Assembly: GCF_029761915.1 (NCBI RefSeq)
Contig: NZ_CP121695.1
Coordinates: 7,469,501 to 7,533,500, forward strand
DNA length: 64,000 bases
Origin: Bradyrhizobium sp. CB1650
GTDB lineage: Bacteria; Pseudomonadota; Alphaproteobacteria; Rhizobiales; Xanthobacteraceae
Direction: 5' to 3'
Below are positions 27,266 through 36,539 of this stretch, piece by piece. Both the position numbers and the translations under genes were made by a program. Within the stretch, counting starts at the first letter, position 1. Each line of letters starts with the position of its first letter. The notes beneath the pieces are model-generated. The model saw only the letters and a program-made list of their open reading frames with translations, was not told the origin of the DNA and made no database searches.

Positions 27266-29611
27266 TCAACGGCATCGCGGAGCGAATGCAGCGCGTAGTT
27301 CGCGGGCGGCAGCGACCATGTTCGCTAGCGCTGGCCGCACCTCCTCCCATTTGCGCGTCTTCAGGCCGCAGTCTGGATTGATCCAGAGCTGCGAATCCTG
27401 CAGCCGCGTCCGAGCCAACGCCATCAGCTCCTTCATTTCGCCTGTCTCGGGAACGCGTGGAGAGTGGATGTCGTACACGCCCGGCCCGATCTGATTTGGA
27501 TAATCGTAGTTCCTGAACGCGTCGAGTAGTTCCATTTTCGAGCGCGATGTCTCGATCGAGATGACATCCGCGTCCATTGCAGCGATCGCACCGATGATGT
27601 CGTTGAACTCCGAGTAGCACATATGTGTATGAATTTGCGTTTGATCGGCGACGCCCGATGAACAGATGCGGAAGGAATCGACGGCCCAGTCGAGATAAGC
27701 CGCCCACTCCGATCGACGCAACGGCAATCCTTCGCGGACTGCCGCTTCGTCGATCTGGATCATGGTCGCACCAGCATTCTCGAGATCGCGGACTTCGTCT
27801 CGGATCGCGAGCGCAATCTGGCGGCAGACCTCGCTTCTGGGAATATCATCGCGAACAAAGGACCAGTTCAAGATCGTCACCGGTCCGGTCAACATCGCTT
27901 TCATCGGCTTCCTGGTAAGTGATTGCGCATAGCGCCACCAGTCCACGGTGATAGGCTTCGGTCGCGCTACATCGCCAAACAGGATCGGTGGCCTGACGCA
28001 GCGCGAGCCGTAGGACTGCACCCATCCGCTCCTGGTAAATGCGAAGCCGGCGAGTTGCTCGCCGAAGTACTGCACCATGTCATTGCGCTCGAACTCGCCG
28101 TGCACGAGGACGTCAAGACCGATGTCCTCCTGCCAACGTACGGCGCGCGCAGTCTCCTCCTTGAGGAACCTGTCGTATTGCTCGTCGCTTATCGCACCTC
28201 GCGCATGCGCCGCACGGGCATTCCGGATCTCTGTGGTCTGCGGAAACGATCCTATCGTCGTGGTAGGAAAAGCCGGTAGTCCGAAACGATTGCTTTGGAT
28301 CTCGGCACGACGGGCAAATGGGCTGGCGCGCCGCCGCATGGTCTGGTCGATCGCTCTCATCCGGACAGCGACATTGGCATCACGGATTTTCGGCGAAGTC
28401 CGGCGAACAGTCGCGGCACATTCCGACTCGGCAAGAGCTAGCGCAACATTCTGGTCGCCCGCAAGTGCCCGCGCCAGGATCGCAAGCTCCCGCATCTTCT
28501 GGACCGAGAAAGCAAGCCAGCTCTTCACGTCGGAAGCGAGCCGGGTCTCGAGTTCAACATCGACCGGCACATGAAGCAGCGAGCAGGATGGGGCGATCTG
28601 TACACGATCCTTGCCGAGCTTCGCAATCGCTGGTTCGAGCCGCCGGCGCAGCGACGACAAATTCGACCGCCATACATTCCGACCGTCGATGACACCGAGC
28701 GACATGACGAGATCATTTCGGCCGCCGGCGATAATCTGGTGCAACAACTGTGGCGCTCGAACCAAATCGAGGTGCAGTCCGGCAACTGGCAGGCTCAAGG
28801 CAGTGTCCAGATTGTCGCCGAGGTCGCCAAAATAGCTGGCAACCATGATCTTGATGGCCGGCCCCTCCTCAGCGAGCCGGTCATAGGCATGTCGCAAAGA
28901 TTTTCGCGCCCCCTCATCCAGATCAAGAACTAGGCAGGGCTCGTCGAACTGAACCCAATTTGCCCCACGTTTGGCCAATTCCTGCATAACCTCGATATAG
29001 GCCGGTATCAGTTCATCCAGCAGTGAGAGTGGCTGGAACGTGGGATCGGGACTCTTGCCGAGCTTTAGGAATGTGACCGGCCCGATCAGGACAGGGCGGG
29101 TCTGAAAGCCAAGGGCCTTGGCTTCCTCATACTCCTCGATCGGCTTGCGAGAGCATAGCCTGAAAGTCTGTCCCCTGTGAAACTCGGGGACCATGTAGTG
29201 GTAGTTGGTGTCGAACCACTTGGTCATCTCCTGCGCGGGTGCGCCAAATCCGCGCGGTCCGCGACCGCAACTCGCTTCCTGGTCGTCGCATTGTGAACCG
29301 CGGGCCATGGCGAAGTACGTCTTGAGCGAAACGGATTCGGCTTTCGAGGCGTAGATCTGCGGGATGGCGCCAACCATGAAACTTGTGTCGAGCACCTGGT
29401 CATACAGCGAGAAATCGTTCGATGGAATAACCGTGACGCCGATAGATTTCTGACGAGCCCAGTTCGCGGCACGCAGGCCAGCTGCGTCCTCGAGCAGCTG
29501 CTGTTCGCTGCTTTTTCCGGCCCAGTAGCTTTCTAGAGCGAATTTGAGCTCGCGCCTTGGACCGATGCGTGGCGTTCCGAGCGTGGCAACAGGAAGGGAG
29601 AAAAGAGACAT
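27266..29611 (-). CDS. metE: Cobalamin-independent methionine synthase
   Basis: 781 residues, normal MetE length. It transfers the methyl of 5-methyltetrahydropteroyl-triglutamate to homocysteine. N-terminal domain starts SLPVATLGTPRIGPRRELKF; the C-terminal catalytic barrel has FPTTTIGSFPQT, VLVHGEFERNDMV and the zinc-binding segment HTHMCYSEF, with a second Cys near NPDCGLKTR. A cobalamin riboswitch precedes the gene, so expression should fall when B12 is available. Its presence beside a toxin that blocks homocysteine formation is notable. Confidence 0.95.
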   Translation of the reverse strand: MSLFSLPVATLGTPRIGPRRELKFALESYWAGKSSEQQLLEDAAGLRAANWARQKSIGVTVIPSNDFSLYDQVLDTSFMVGAIPQIYASKAESVSLKTYFAMARGSQCDDQEASCGRGPRGFGAPAQEMTKWFDTNYHYMVPEFHRGQTFRLCSRKPIEEYEEAKALGFQTRPVLIGPVTFLKLGKSPDPTFQPLSLLDELIPAYIEVMQELAKRGANWVQFDEPCLVLDLDEGARKSLRHAYDRLAEEGPAIKIMVASYFGDLGDNLDTALSLPVAGLHLDLVRAPQLLHQIIAGGRNDLVMSLGVIDGRNVWRSNLSSLRRRLEPAIAKLGKDRVQIAPSCSLLHVPVDVELETRLASDVKSWLAFSVQKMRELAILARALAGDQNVALALAESECAATVRRTSPKIRDANVAVRMRAIDQTMRRRASPFARRAEIQSNRFGLPAFPTTTIGSFPQTTEIRNARAAHARGAISDEQYDRFLKEETARAVRWQEDIGLDVLVHGEFERNDMVQYFGEQLAGFAFTRSGWVQSYGSRCVRPPILFGDVARPKPITVDWWRYAQSLTRKPMKAMLTGPVTILNWSFVRDDIPRSEVCRQIALAIRDEVRDLENAGATMIQIDEAAVREGLPLRRSEWAAYLDWAVDSFRICSSGVADQTQIHTHMCYSEFNDIIGAIAAMDADVISIETSRSKMELLDAFRNYDYPNQIGPGVYDIHSPRVPETGEMKELMALARTRLQDSQLWINPDCGLKTRKWEEVRPALANMVAAARELRAAFAPRCR

Positions 29612-29724
29612 AGCGTTAACCCCATGTTGGGGGCAAAGGCCATGGCGGACGCAGGCAGGGGAAGTCGCGCGGTGCGACGGCTGCTTGACGCACCACCGGG
29701 CACCCCGCCCGCGGACGAATATAT

Positions 29725-29875
29725 TGTCGGGGCAGGTCTCCTGGCTCGCGGGTCATCGCTGCTGTCCGGCCTTCCCGAAGTCTCGCAGGCTTCAGTGACA
29801 TCGTTGGACAGCGGCTCGCCGCTCACAGTTGCGGGGGCAGCGCCGGCATTTTCACCGGCTTCCCTCTTAGCTCCG
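29725..29875 (-). promoter_or_regulatory. Cobalamin riboswitch upstream of metE
   Basis: On the minus strand the segment with GAAGCCGGTGAAAATGCCGG leads into GCTGCCCCCGCAACTGTGA and ends with GCCAGGAGACCTGCC: the conserved P3-L5/B12-box core and the closing B12 box of AdoCbl riboswitches in the right order and spacing (~140 nt). About 115 nt separate it from the metE ATG, with GC-rich inverted sequence near 29680-29715 that could act as the expression platform. Confidence 0.93.
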
Positions 29876-30748
29876 GATCAAATGGAAACGGAGAACCTCG
29901 ACGACTTGGATTATCGGCAAGAGGAGTCTTCCGTCAACCTCTCAGATTATGTCTCAAGCAAATGCTGCGACACCTGCTACGCGAATGACCGTGCATCTCT
30001 ATCGTTGAGATGATGCAGAAGCGCTCTCCAAATCAGCGATATCGGAATTGCGATCGCAGCTGTCTGCCGGCCGTACGCCAGATCGGAAGGAACAAACGCG
30101 GCCTCCGCGATCGGGACGGCTGCCTCGAGCAGAACGAAGTTGTTGCGCGTCCGGGGCTTCCCAGCGGTTCTTGGAGTACGTTCGCCATCCAGCCACCTTC
30201 TCGACCAACAGGATCCGTAGGCCCAACACAACATACCCGGCCAGCACGTTGGTTTCCGGTGCCGGCCAGATTCCAAATGCTCGGCGGTGAAGGTCGGCTT
30301 CGCGTCGTTCGTCATCGAGTCAAAGCGCACCTGACTGAGGCTGTTCTCGACTTCCGGAGTCGCCGCACGTCGCGAAAGGAGCGCCAAACACACCATGGCG
30401 CCACAGTGCCCAAAGGCGTGACAGAGATCGAAAATCCACATTCCGGCAACAATAACCGAACCACACCGTTCAGTGATGGCAAACGTGCTGCCACTTCTCA
30501 TCAGGAACTTGGCACCGAGGCGCTCCGCTGAGCCGTCGAATATCCGATGCGCGAGGGGGATGCATAAGCCGGGTGGATAGGTTGAACGGAAACAACGAGA
30601 CGTGCGCCAGTCGGAAAGTCGACAAAGAGGACAAAAAACCGGTGCGAATTGCCGTCTGTTACCTGGCACGAAGAATGCACGTCCTCGCTATGCCCAGTCC
30701 TCCTGCTGGGCATGTCCAGCACAGCAAATTGAGGCTGTCGGTGGCAGT
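29876..30748. other. No gene firmly supported
   Basis: A 230-codon minus-strand frame (29977-30669) is rich in Cys, Trp and Arg in a way typical of antisense or decayed sequence. Pieces such as AGYVVLGLRILLVEKVAGW in another phase look hydrophobic and may be remains of a membrane protein. Confidence 0.35.
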
Positions 30749-30831
30749 GAAGTTAGCGGCGCGTGACATAGAGGGGAGCGCCTGCTCGCGCGGGAAACCG
30801 GCGGTCGCCCCGTCGCGTGGCCGCTAACTTC
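30749..30831. repeat. Small inverted-repeat element, copy 1
   Basis: 83 bp bounded by perfect 12-bp inverted arms GAAGTTAGCGGC and GCCGCTAACTTC. The left end continues GCGTG as in the second copy at 48057. Without coding capacity; MITE-like, or the fused ends of a lost IS. Confidence 0.6.
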
Positions 30832-30907
30832 TTGCGCTCGCGCATAACAGGTTGAAGGTTGCCCGATCTGGAATGACGTGTGGATGAGACCAGACAGGCC
30901 GACGGTT

Positions 30908-31711
30908 ATGAAGAAAATGTCTGGAAGACGCGCGCTATGGCTTTGCCTCGGTCGATTCCTGATCTGCCTGGCCGGACTGGCTGCGACGAGCAACAGTGTT
31001 CGCGCCAACGAGAGTCCCCTTATCGAAAACGACAGCCCCCTTATCAAAAGAGTCAAGTCAACGTGGCGAGCGCAAGACGGTGAGACAATAGAAGAAGTTA
31101 TCTCCAACGTCTCGAAGGTGGCACAGTTCGTCCCTCGAATGTGGGGCGTCGCTGAACTTGACCAAAATGAACATGTTTTCGTTTCGTGGACCAGGCACCG
31201 GGATGATAAATCAGACGAACAGTACGTTATCACCTGGAAGGTCGGGCTCGACGGGACGATTGAACTTGCGTCGACCTATGCAAAGCCCATGGAATTGGGC
31301 TGGCGCGCCTTCGCGCTCTCCTTGATCGCCCGTGAAGTCTCGGATGGCGAAAGGGACGCAAATCTTGGCTTTCTGCATGACACGACCAACTTCAATTTTG
31401 TGACGACCAAGCAAGGCCGGCTCGGCGATCTTCTGCGGCAGGGCCGCTGCACTATCGTTGACCCTGTTGGAGTGGACTACTTGCCGAAGCAGAATGACAA
31501 GCCGACCGAGAAAGGTGATCTGTGGCGCGTCTTGCTTTTGGTGAACTGTAATATCCCAGGGCCGCGTTATTTTACACACAACGGAGTCATCACCTTCGAG
31601 AAGAGCGAAGGACAAGATTGGGAGCCGCAATCCTCCTTTGCCAAGCGTATCGCCGGTTTTCCTCCTGGCTCCTGGTTCGCTCGCATGGAGCCAAAGGAAC
31701 GGGAAGAGTAG
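30908..31711 (+). CDS. Secreted protein of unknown function
   Basis: 267 residues. The N-terminus MKKMSGRRALWLCLGRF then LICLAGLAATSNSVRANE is a classical signal peptide with likely cleavage after VRA; the ATG at 30908 is preferred for that reason over one 30 bp earlier. The mature part has no domain I know; it is soluble, with paired Trp/Asp-rich strands (VFVSWTRHRDD, YVITWKVGLDGTIEL) and two Cys that could form a disulfide (RQGRCTIVD, LLVNCNIPG). It resembles hypothetical periplasmic proteins of Bradyrhizobium symbiosis islands. Confidence 0.65.
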   Translation: MKKMSGRRALWLCLGRFLICLAGLAATSNSVRANESPLIENDSPLIKRVKSTWRAQDGETIEEVISNVSKVAQFVPRMWGVAELDQNEHVFVSWTRHRDDKSDEQYVITWKVGLDGTIELASTYAKPMELGWRAFALSLIAREVSDGERDANLGFLHDTTNFNFVTTKQGRLGDLLRQGRCTIVDPVGVDYLPKQNDKPTEKGDLWRVLLLVNCNIPGPRYFTHNGVITFEKSEGQDWEPQSSFAKRIAGFPPGSWFARMEPKEREE

Positions 31712-32288
31712 AGTGGGAGCGAAAGGCCTCGGTAAATGAACGCGCAGAGCAAAATCGCGCCGCAGCTCCTGTAGGACCGAACGCCTCGCAACGGCAAGAC
31801 ATATCAGCTCTAAATAGTGTTTACGCCCTGAACAGTCGCGAGCCTTTCCAGCGGCCTTCAGCCAGCATCGAACAAATGGGAGCACGATTACCTCCGACCC
31901 CTTCGAGGAGTCGAGCTCAGCGGCGCGTGCCAGCTTGCGAGAAGTGGCTTTGTCCCCAGCGCACCCCACGCAATGAAAGGACACCATCTGCGAGGGAACC
32001 AGCTCTCCATGCCATTCTTCACGGGACCGGGCCCGCAGATGCCTCGGGCCCAAGCCCGATCCGGCGTGCGAACCGCCCATCGCGCGACTGACTGGCACCC
32101 GCAAGAGCGTGAGCATTCCGAGGCCGAGACGGCACGCGGGATCGAGTGCTCCGCGAAACCGGTTAATAGGGTAATGGGGCGGTGTTAGCGGCCCCGGCAT
32201 ACCCCCTGACCACCGGTCCTTTTCTGAGTGCCCCCGGCGAGCAGTCCGGAGCAGTGCCGAGGCATCGAGAACCGAACTGAGTCGGCGG
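31712..32288. other. No gene recognised
   Basis: Decayed sequence. TGTTAGCGGCCCCGGCATAC at 32185 resembles a terminal sequence of a transposable element but no partner end or transposase is nearby. Confidence 0.35.
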
Positions 32289-32471
32289 TTAGATTTCCTC
32301 GCGCGCATTCGTCTGCGCATCATAGATCCGGATTTGAAGCATGGGAAAACGCTTCTTTAGTTCTGCTCCACCTGCCCTGGCTCCGTCTTTGGTTGCGAAT
32401 TCAGCTCTGAGTCGGCCATCCACTTCAAGCGCGTAAGAAGAGACCGGCAATTCCCGGAAGGCTGCAACCAT
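32289..32471 (-). CDS. Small conserved protein, paralogue 2
   Basis: 60 residues, gap-free alignment to the protein at 12918-13115 with ~65% identity (shared LEVDG, DGA.AG.ELKKR, PMLQIRIYDA.T.AREE). Substitutions are mostly conservative (K/R, D/E, I/V), which implies purifying selection on both copies. Same strand orientation. Function unknown. Confidence 0.65.
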   Translation of the reverse strand: MVAAFRELPVSSYALEVDGRLRAEFATKDGARAGGAELKKRFPMLQIRIYDAQTNAREEI

Positions 32472-33365
32472 TTCATTTCCATTGTGTAGTGAGGTGGTTG
32501 AGCATGATGTGTAGCTTGAGTCGGCTAAACCGCACCAGAGCTACCTGCCCGGGTGCCGCGATGGGACCAACCCATGTTGTGGATTGACGCCTCGCATCGA
32601 GTGGCATCAGGACGGCGCTCGCGATCGTTCAAACACGCGGGCGGCCTACCCCTCGCCGGTGCGTATACGACGAAGCCACGGCTCCACTTCCAATTTCCCT
32701 GGCGCAAACGCACGCCCTTGCGCGGCTTGCTGGGCAAATCTCCACATATCATCACGGGGAAGCGTACTACGAAAGAGCGGCAGCGAGTGAATCCGGGCCT
32801 TCTACGAACGGGGCCGCAGCACCACGATACGATTATAGTGCAGCACAGAGGTGCAAAACGCCACAATGCGATTGGCATCAACGACCATCCAGGCTGATCC
32901 TCCGAAAGAGGGCTCCGGGTTTTGCGCGGTTTGCGCAAACGATACCGATTCACTTGCGCAGCGAGCGTTGAGCTGAACTCCGTGGCGCCTTTCGTCCAAA
33001 TCTCAGAAGAGGACGCGAGACCAGATTTCTTTCGAACACCAGCCTTTTCGTGACAAGGATTTAGAAGCTCATCGCCTTCGCCGAGACCGTCGGCAGCCTT
33101 CTGTCTGCCGATGGGGGTTGGCACAAAGCATAACCAGGTTGCTCCTCCACGCCTGACTTCCACTCGACGGTCAAAATTCACAGGCGCTTTTCTTCTTCAA
33201 TCTCATGAGAAACAGCGTTCCGAGGTTCGGTTTTCTCCCGCGTATCGAGTTGGCGGCTGAGCGATGGGGATCTCCTCCTCAGGCCGAGAGGGTGCAGTGC
33301 GCGCCCAATGAGTGAGACCGGCGAGGCTCGAAGGATATCGCGACACGCACACCAGAAGAAATAGC
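32472..33365. other. No gene recognised
   Basis: Long antisense-like frames with high Arg/Pro content and no family resemblance. Confidence 0.4.
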
Positions 33366-33396
33366 TTGAACCTCACGCGGCGTCAGGTCGTAGCTT
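33366..33396 (+). promoter_or_regulatory. MerR-type 19-bp-spacer promoter, copy A
   Basis: TTGAAC and TAGCTT 19 bp apart; the spacer holds the dyad CTCACGCGGCGTCAGG. It is about 140 bp upstream of the nuclease/carbonic anhydrase pair. Confidence 0.5.
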
Positions 33397-33533
33397 GGGA
33401 ATGAGGGCCAAGCTTTCATAAAGCGAACGTCGAAGATGCGTCCCAATAACGGGCATAGTGCGTTTAAGCAGTCGAATGTGGCGGCGCCGGATCGTGCGTG
33501 AATATGAATCAAGAGCGAAAGGTTATTGTCGGG

Positions 33534-34256
33534 ATGAAACACCGCGTAATGATGGTCGCATTGTTCGCTGTCATCACATCTCCGGTCTGCGCGGCGAAGC
33601 TCAGCGGCCCTCCGCGCATCCTCGACGGCAATACGATCGAGCTCGAGAAAACCAAGCTTCGGCTCTCAGGCATCGACGCTCCTGAGACTGACCAGATTTG
33701 CCTCGACGCACACGGCCGGAAATGGGCTTGCGGCGTCGCTGCTCGCGACGAGCTTATCAAGCATTCGAACGGACGAACGTGGGATTGTCATACCACAGGA
33801 GTTGATGAATACGGCAGGTCGCGCGGCAGTTGCTTCATCGAAGGCGAGGACGTGAACGCCTGGATGGTACGCTCCGGGTGGGCACTATCGGGTCTCTCGA
33901 CCCATACCTACGTTATATATGAGGTTGTGGCGAGCAAAGCCTATGCGGGGCTGTGGTCGGGGGCGTTCATCGCGCCCTGGGACTGGCGTCGCCGCAACAA
34001 GGGGACGATCATCATCGGCGCGAGCACAGTTCCGATCGACGCTCAGGAACTCTTGCTTGGATCCGCGCTGCTATCGGACCCGCCCTCGTCAGAGTGTCTG
34101 ATAAAAGGCACCGTGGACCGCAACGGCGAGCGCATTTATTACTTGCCCGGGCAACTCGGTTACGAACAAATCGACATGACGAAGAAGTCCGGTGAACGCT
34201 GGCTCTGCAGCGAAGCGGAAGCCGAAGCCATCGGGTGGCGCAAAGCCGCGCGATGA
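33534..34256 (+). CDS. Secreted SNase-like nuclease with sunset domain
   Basis: 240 residues. Signal peptide MKHRVMMVALFAVITSPVCA. The thermonuclease domain (~20-150) has RILDGNTIELEKTKLRLSGI and DAPETDQ with the general-base Glu, and the second catalytic Arg in DEYGRSRG. The C-terminal ~55 residues, CLIKGTVDRNGERIYYLPGQ ending GERWLCSEAEAEAIGWR, match the small Cys-pair domain often appended to secreted nucleases. Start at 33534 gives the signal peptide directly; an ATG 36 bp earlier is possible. Followed 6 bp later by a carbonic anhydrase gene, so probably an operon of exported proteins. Confidence 0.82.
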   Translation: MKHRVMMVALFAVITSPVCAAKLSGPPRILDGNTIELEKTKLRLSGIDAPETDQICLDAHGRKWACGVAARDELIKHSNGRTWDCHTTGVDEYGRSRGSCFIEGEDVNAWMVRSGWALSGLSTHTYVIYEVVASKAYAGLWSGAFIAPWDWRRRNKGTIIIGASTVPIDAQELLLGSALLSDPPSSECLIKGTVDRNGERIYYLPGQLGYEQIDMTKKSGERWLCSEAEAEAIGWRKAAR

Positions 34257-34262
34257 GGTGAG

Positions 34263-35006
34263 ATGCGTTCAGGCCATTATCCGAATATGTCCTATCTGAC
34301 CAAGATCGCGCCTTCGCGCCGCTCGCTTTTGCTGTTCGCTGTTTCGGCGGTTTGCCGGCAGCTTGGCAACAACATTGTCGATGCGAAGGAAGCAAAAGCG
34401 CCGCCCAAGCCAGATAACCTACTCTCGCCGGATGCTGCCCTGAAGCGGCTAATGGAAGGGAACGATCGCTATGTCCAGGGCGTATCACGAGGCGACGATT
34501 TCACGCGCGAGCGCTCTATTTTGGTGGAGGGGCAAAATCCATATGCCGCGGTTCTGAGCTGCGCCGACTCTCGCGTGGCGCCTGAACTTGTCTTCGGCAG
34601 CGGACTTGGTGATCTGTTTGTGTGCCGCCTCGCCGGCAACTTCGCCAACGATGACACGCTCGCCAGTATGGAATATGCGGTCGCCGTGCTGAACACGCCG
34701 CTGATCCTGGTACTTGGCCACGATCATTGCGGTGCGATTGACGCCACGATCAAGTCGCTCCACGACGATAAGCCGCCGCCGGGGCACATTTCATCCCTCG
34801 TCGGCGCGCTTGCGCCTGCAGTAAAAGCATCTCGCCAGCAAACCGGTGACACGTTCGCAGAAGCAACCCGACAAAATGTAGTCGATAATGTCAACAAACT
34901 CAAATCGACGGGACCGATTCTGAACGCGGCAGTTGAGCAGAACAGACTGAAGGTCGTCGGGGGGCTGTATCGGCTCGACACCGGCAGGGTCGATTTGCTG
35001 AGCTGA
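34263..35006 (+). CDS. Exported beta-class carbonic anhydrase
   Basis: 247 residues. Zinc ligands are Cys100 (SCADSRVAPE), His153 and Cys156 (GHDHCGA), with the Asp102-Arg104 dyad, as in beta carbonic anhydrases. The N-terminus contains a Tat-type signal, APSRRSLLLFAVSAV, so the enzyme is likely periplasmic. AGGTGAG precedes the ATG at 34263, 6 bp after the nuclease stop. It interconverts CO2 and bicarbonate. Confidence 0.9.
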   Translation: MRSGHYPNMSYLTKIAPSRRSLLLFAVSAVCRQLGNNIVDAKEAKAPPKPDNLLSPDAALKRLMEGNDRYVQGVSRGDDFTRERSILVEGQNPYAAVLSCADSRVAPELVFGSGLGDLFVCRLAGNFANDDTLASMEYAVAVLNTPLILVLGHDHCGAIDATIKSLHDDKPPPGHISSLVGALAPAVKASRQQTGDTFAEATRQNVVDNVNKLKSTGPILNAAVEQNRLKVVGGLYRLDTGRVDLLS

Positions 35007-36539
35007 CGCTGGCACCTTCGCGCGGCCGGCTGGTCGCTTGCCGCCTGATACAGGGCTCCGGTCGAGTTCCGCGCAATTCGCTCGTGCATCGGCTGCATCA
35101 AATGCACCGGATACAATCCGCTCCACAATGGTTATAGCTTCGGGAAGATCTTAGGTATGCGCGGCCTCTTAATCCTCCTCGTATTCTACGCGCTCATGTT
35201 GGCAACGCGAGGCCAGCACCAAGAAACACTCATACAGCGGCCAACACTATTCATGCCTGCACCTTAACGCGCTAGGCCGACGCACGTGGTTCAAGCGGCA
35301 GATCGCAGTGCGAGGCATGCAGGATCTGAGCTCTCGGCTCTCACGCCCGATCCGGCAAGTCATCTATGGTCCTGCTTATGATCACCAGGCTCAGCCAGGG
35401 CCGAAAATCAATAGAGCAGGATTACGACCGCCGTGACCAACCACCCACCGACGTAAAGACAAAAGCTACTCGCGTCGGCATCGGACGTCTCTCCCGCATC
35501 AGCCACTTGGGAGACCGCCAGTGTCGGAAAAGCAGCCTCGTTGCATCTGACTTGGGCCTTACCTTGGATCAGCATAAACAGAAACTTGTCGGGCGTACGA
35601 CAATTGCGACCACCGGGTCGAGCGGAGAACACTCTCTTATGTCCTCGCCGGAGTGCGTCAAGCCTGGCGGTCAACTATCGACAGACGCGTTGCCGTGCCA
35701 TCTAAAGGGCATTCGTGGCTCTGCGCAGGCGGGCCTTGTCATTGGGAGTTCCGAAGTGGCGCATCGGAGCGGATCATCTTCGCGGCCGGCGCGCACCTTT
35801 GAAGTACGTTTTGCCGATGCGGGCAGCTCCTTGACCACGGCAAATTTGCGCCTTTGGCAATCTCAGGAGATCGGAGCGGGCCTGAAACTCAGGCAGGCCC
35901 GCGCCCGGCCGGTCCGCGGTCGAGGTCCACTTCAGTCGTTCTCCTCCCGCGGTGTTCGGTTGATGACATCTTGTGCCTGGAATCAGACACTGGAGGCGCG
36001 AGTATCTGGTGGCGCAGCATGGGCCACGCGATCTCGCTCGATTCAGACACGACCGGCAGACCATGATTGATGGCACGTCGATTGCTGGAACATGGAAAAG
36101 AGGCGCAGGCTTGGGCGAACAAGTCAGGAGTTCACAACGTGGTTTGAGTCGGCCGGGACCCAAGTGTGACAAATCGTCCGTCGGAGAAGACATGACGAAA
36201 ACGAGCGCTCACCTCAGCCGTCGGAGAGATAGTGCAGCCGAGGCGGATCGATCTCGCCGCCGCATGTCGGCTGCATTGCGGGTTCAGCCTCAATGACAAC
36301 TTCGACGGCCAAATCTCCGTCAGCCTTGCCGGACCTCAACTCCTTTTCTTTGAGCCAATCCGTTCGGCGTGCGGTGTGGACAGGTAACCGCCTGCAATCG
36401 CATCACAGTCGAGTATCAACTGCGACAGTTTCGACGATCCCTTCCGGCTCGGATTTCAATCCGGCCGGCTCCACCATGCGCGCGCAATCCATATCAATGA
36501 CGCGCGCCGTCGATCGGCTTAAGACACCGAGGACAGTTT
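35007..36539. other. No gene firmly supported
   Basis: A 234-codon plus-strand frame (35366-36070) lacks any family feature. On the minus strand near 35410, SFCLYVGGWLVTAVVILLY could be a very short membrane peptide. Otherwise nothing. Confidence 0.35.

Noticed and set aside
28077..28933. Several plus-strand frames of 120-165 codons inside metE
   Set aside because: Antisense shadows of metE with low-complexity composition.
35366..36070. 234-codon plus-strand frame
   Set aside because: No ribosome site, signal or domain; amino-acid composition typical of random GC-rich frames.
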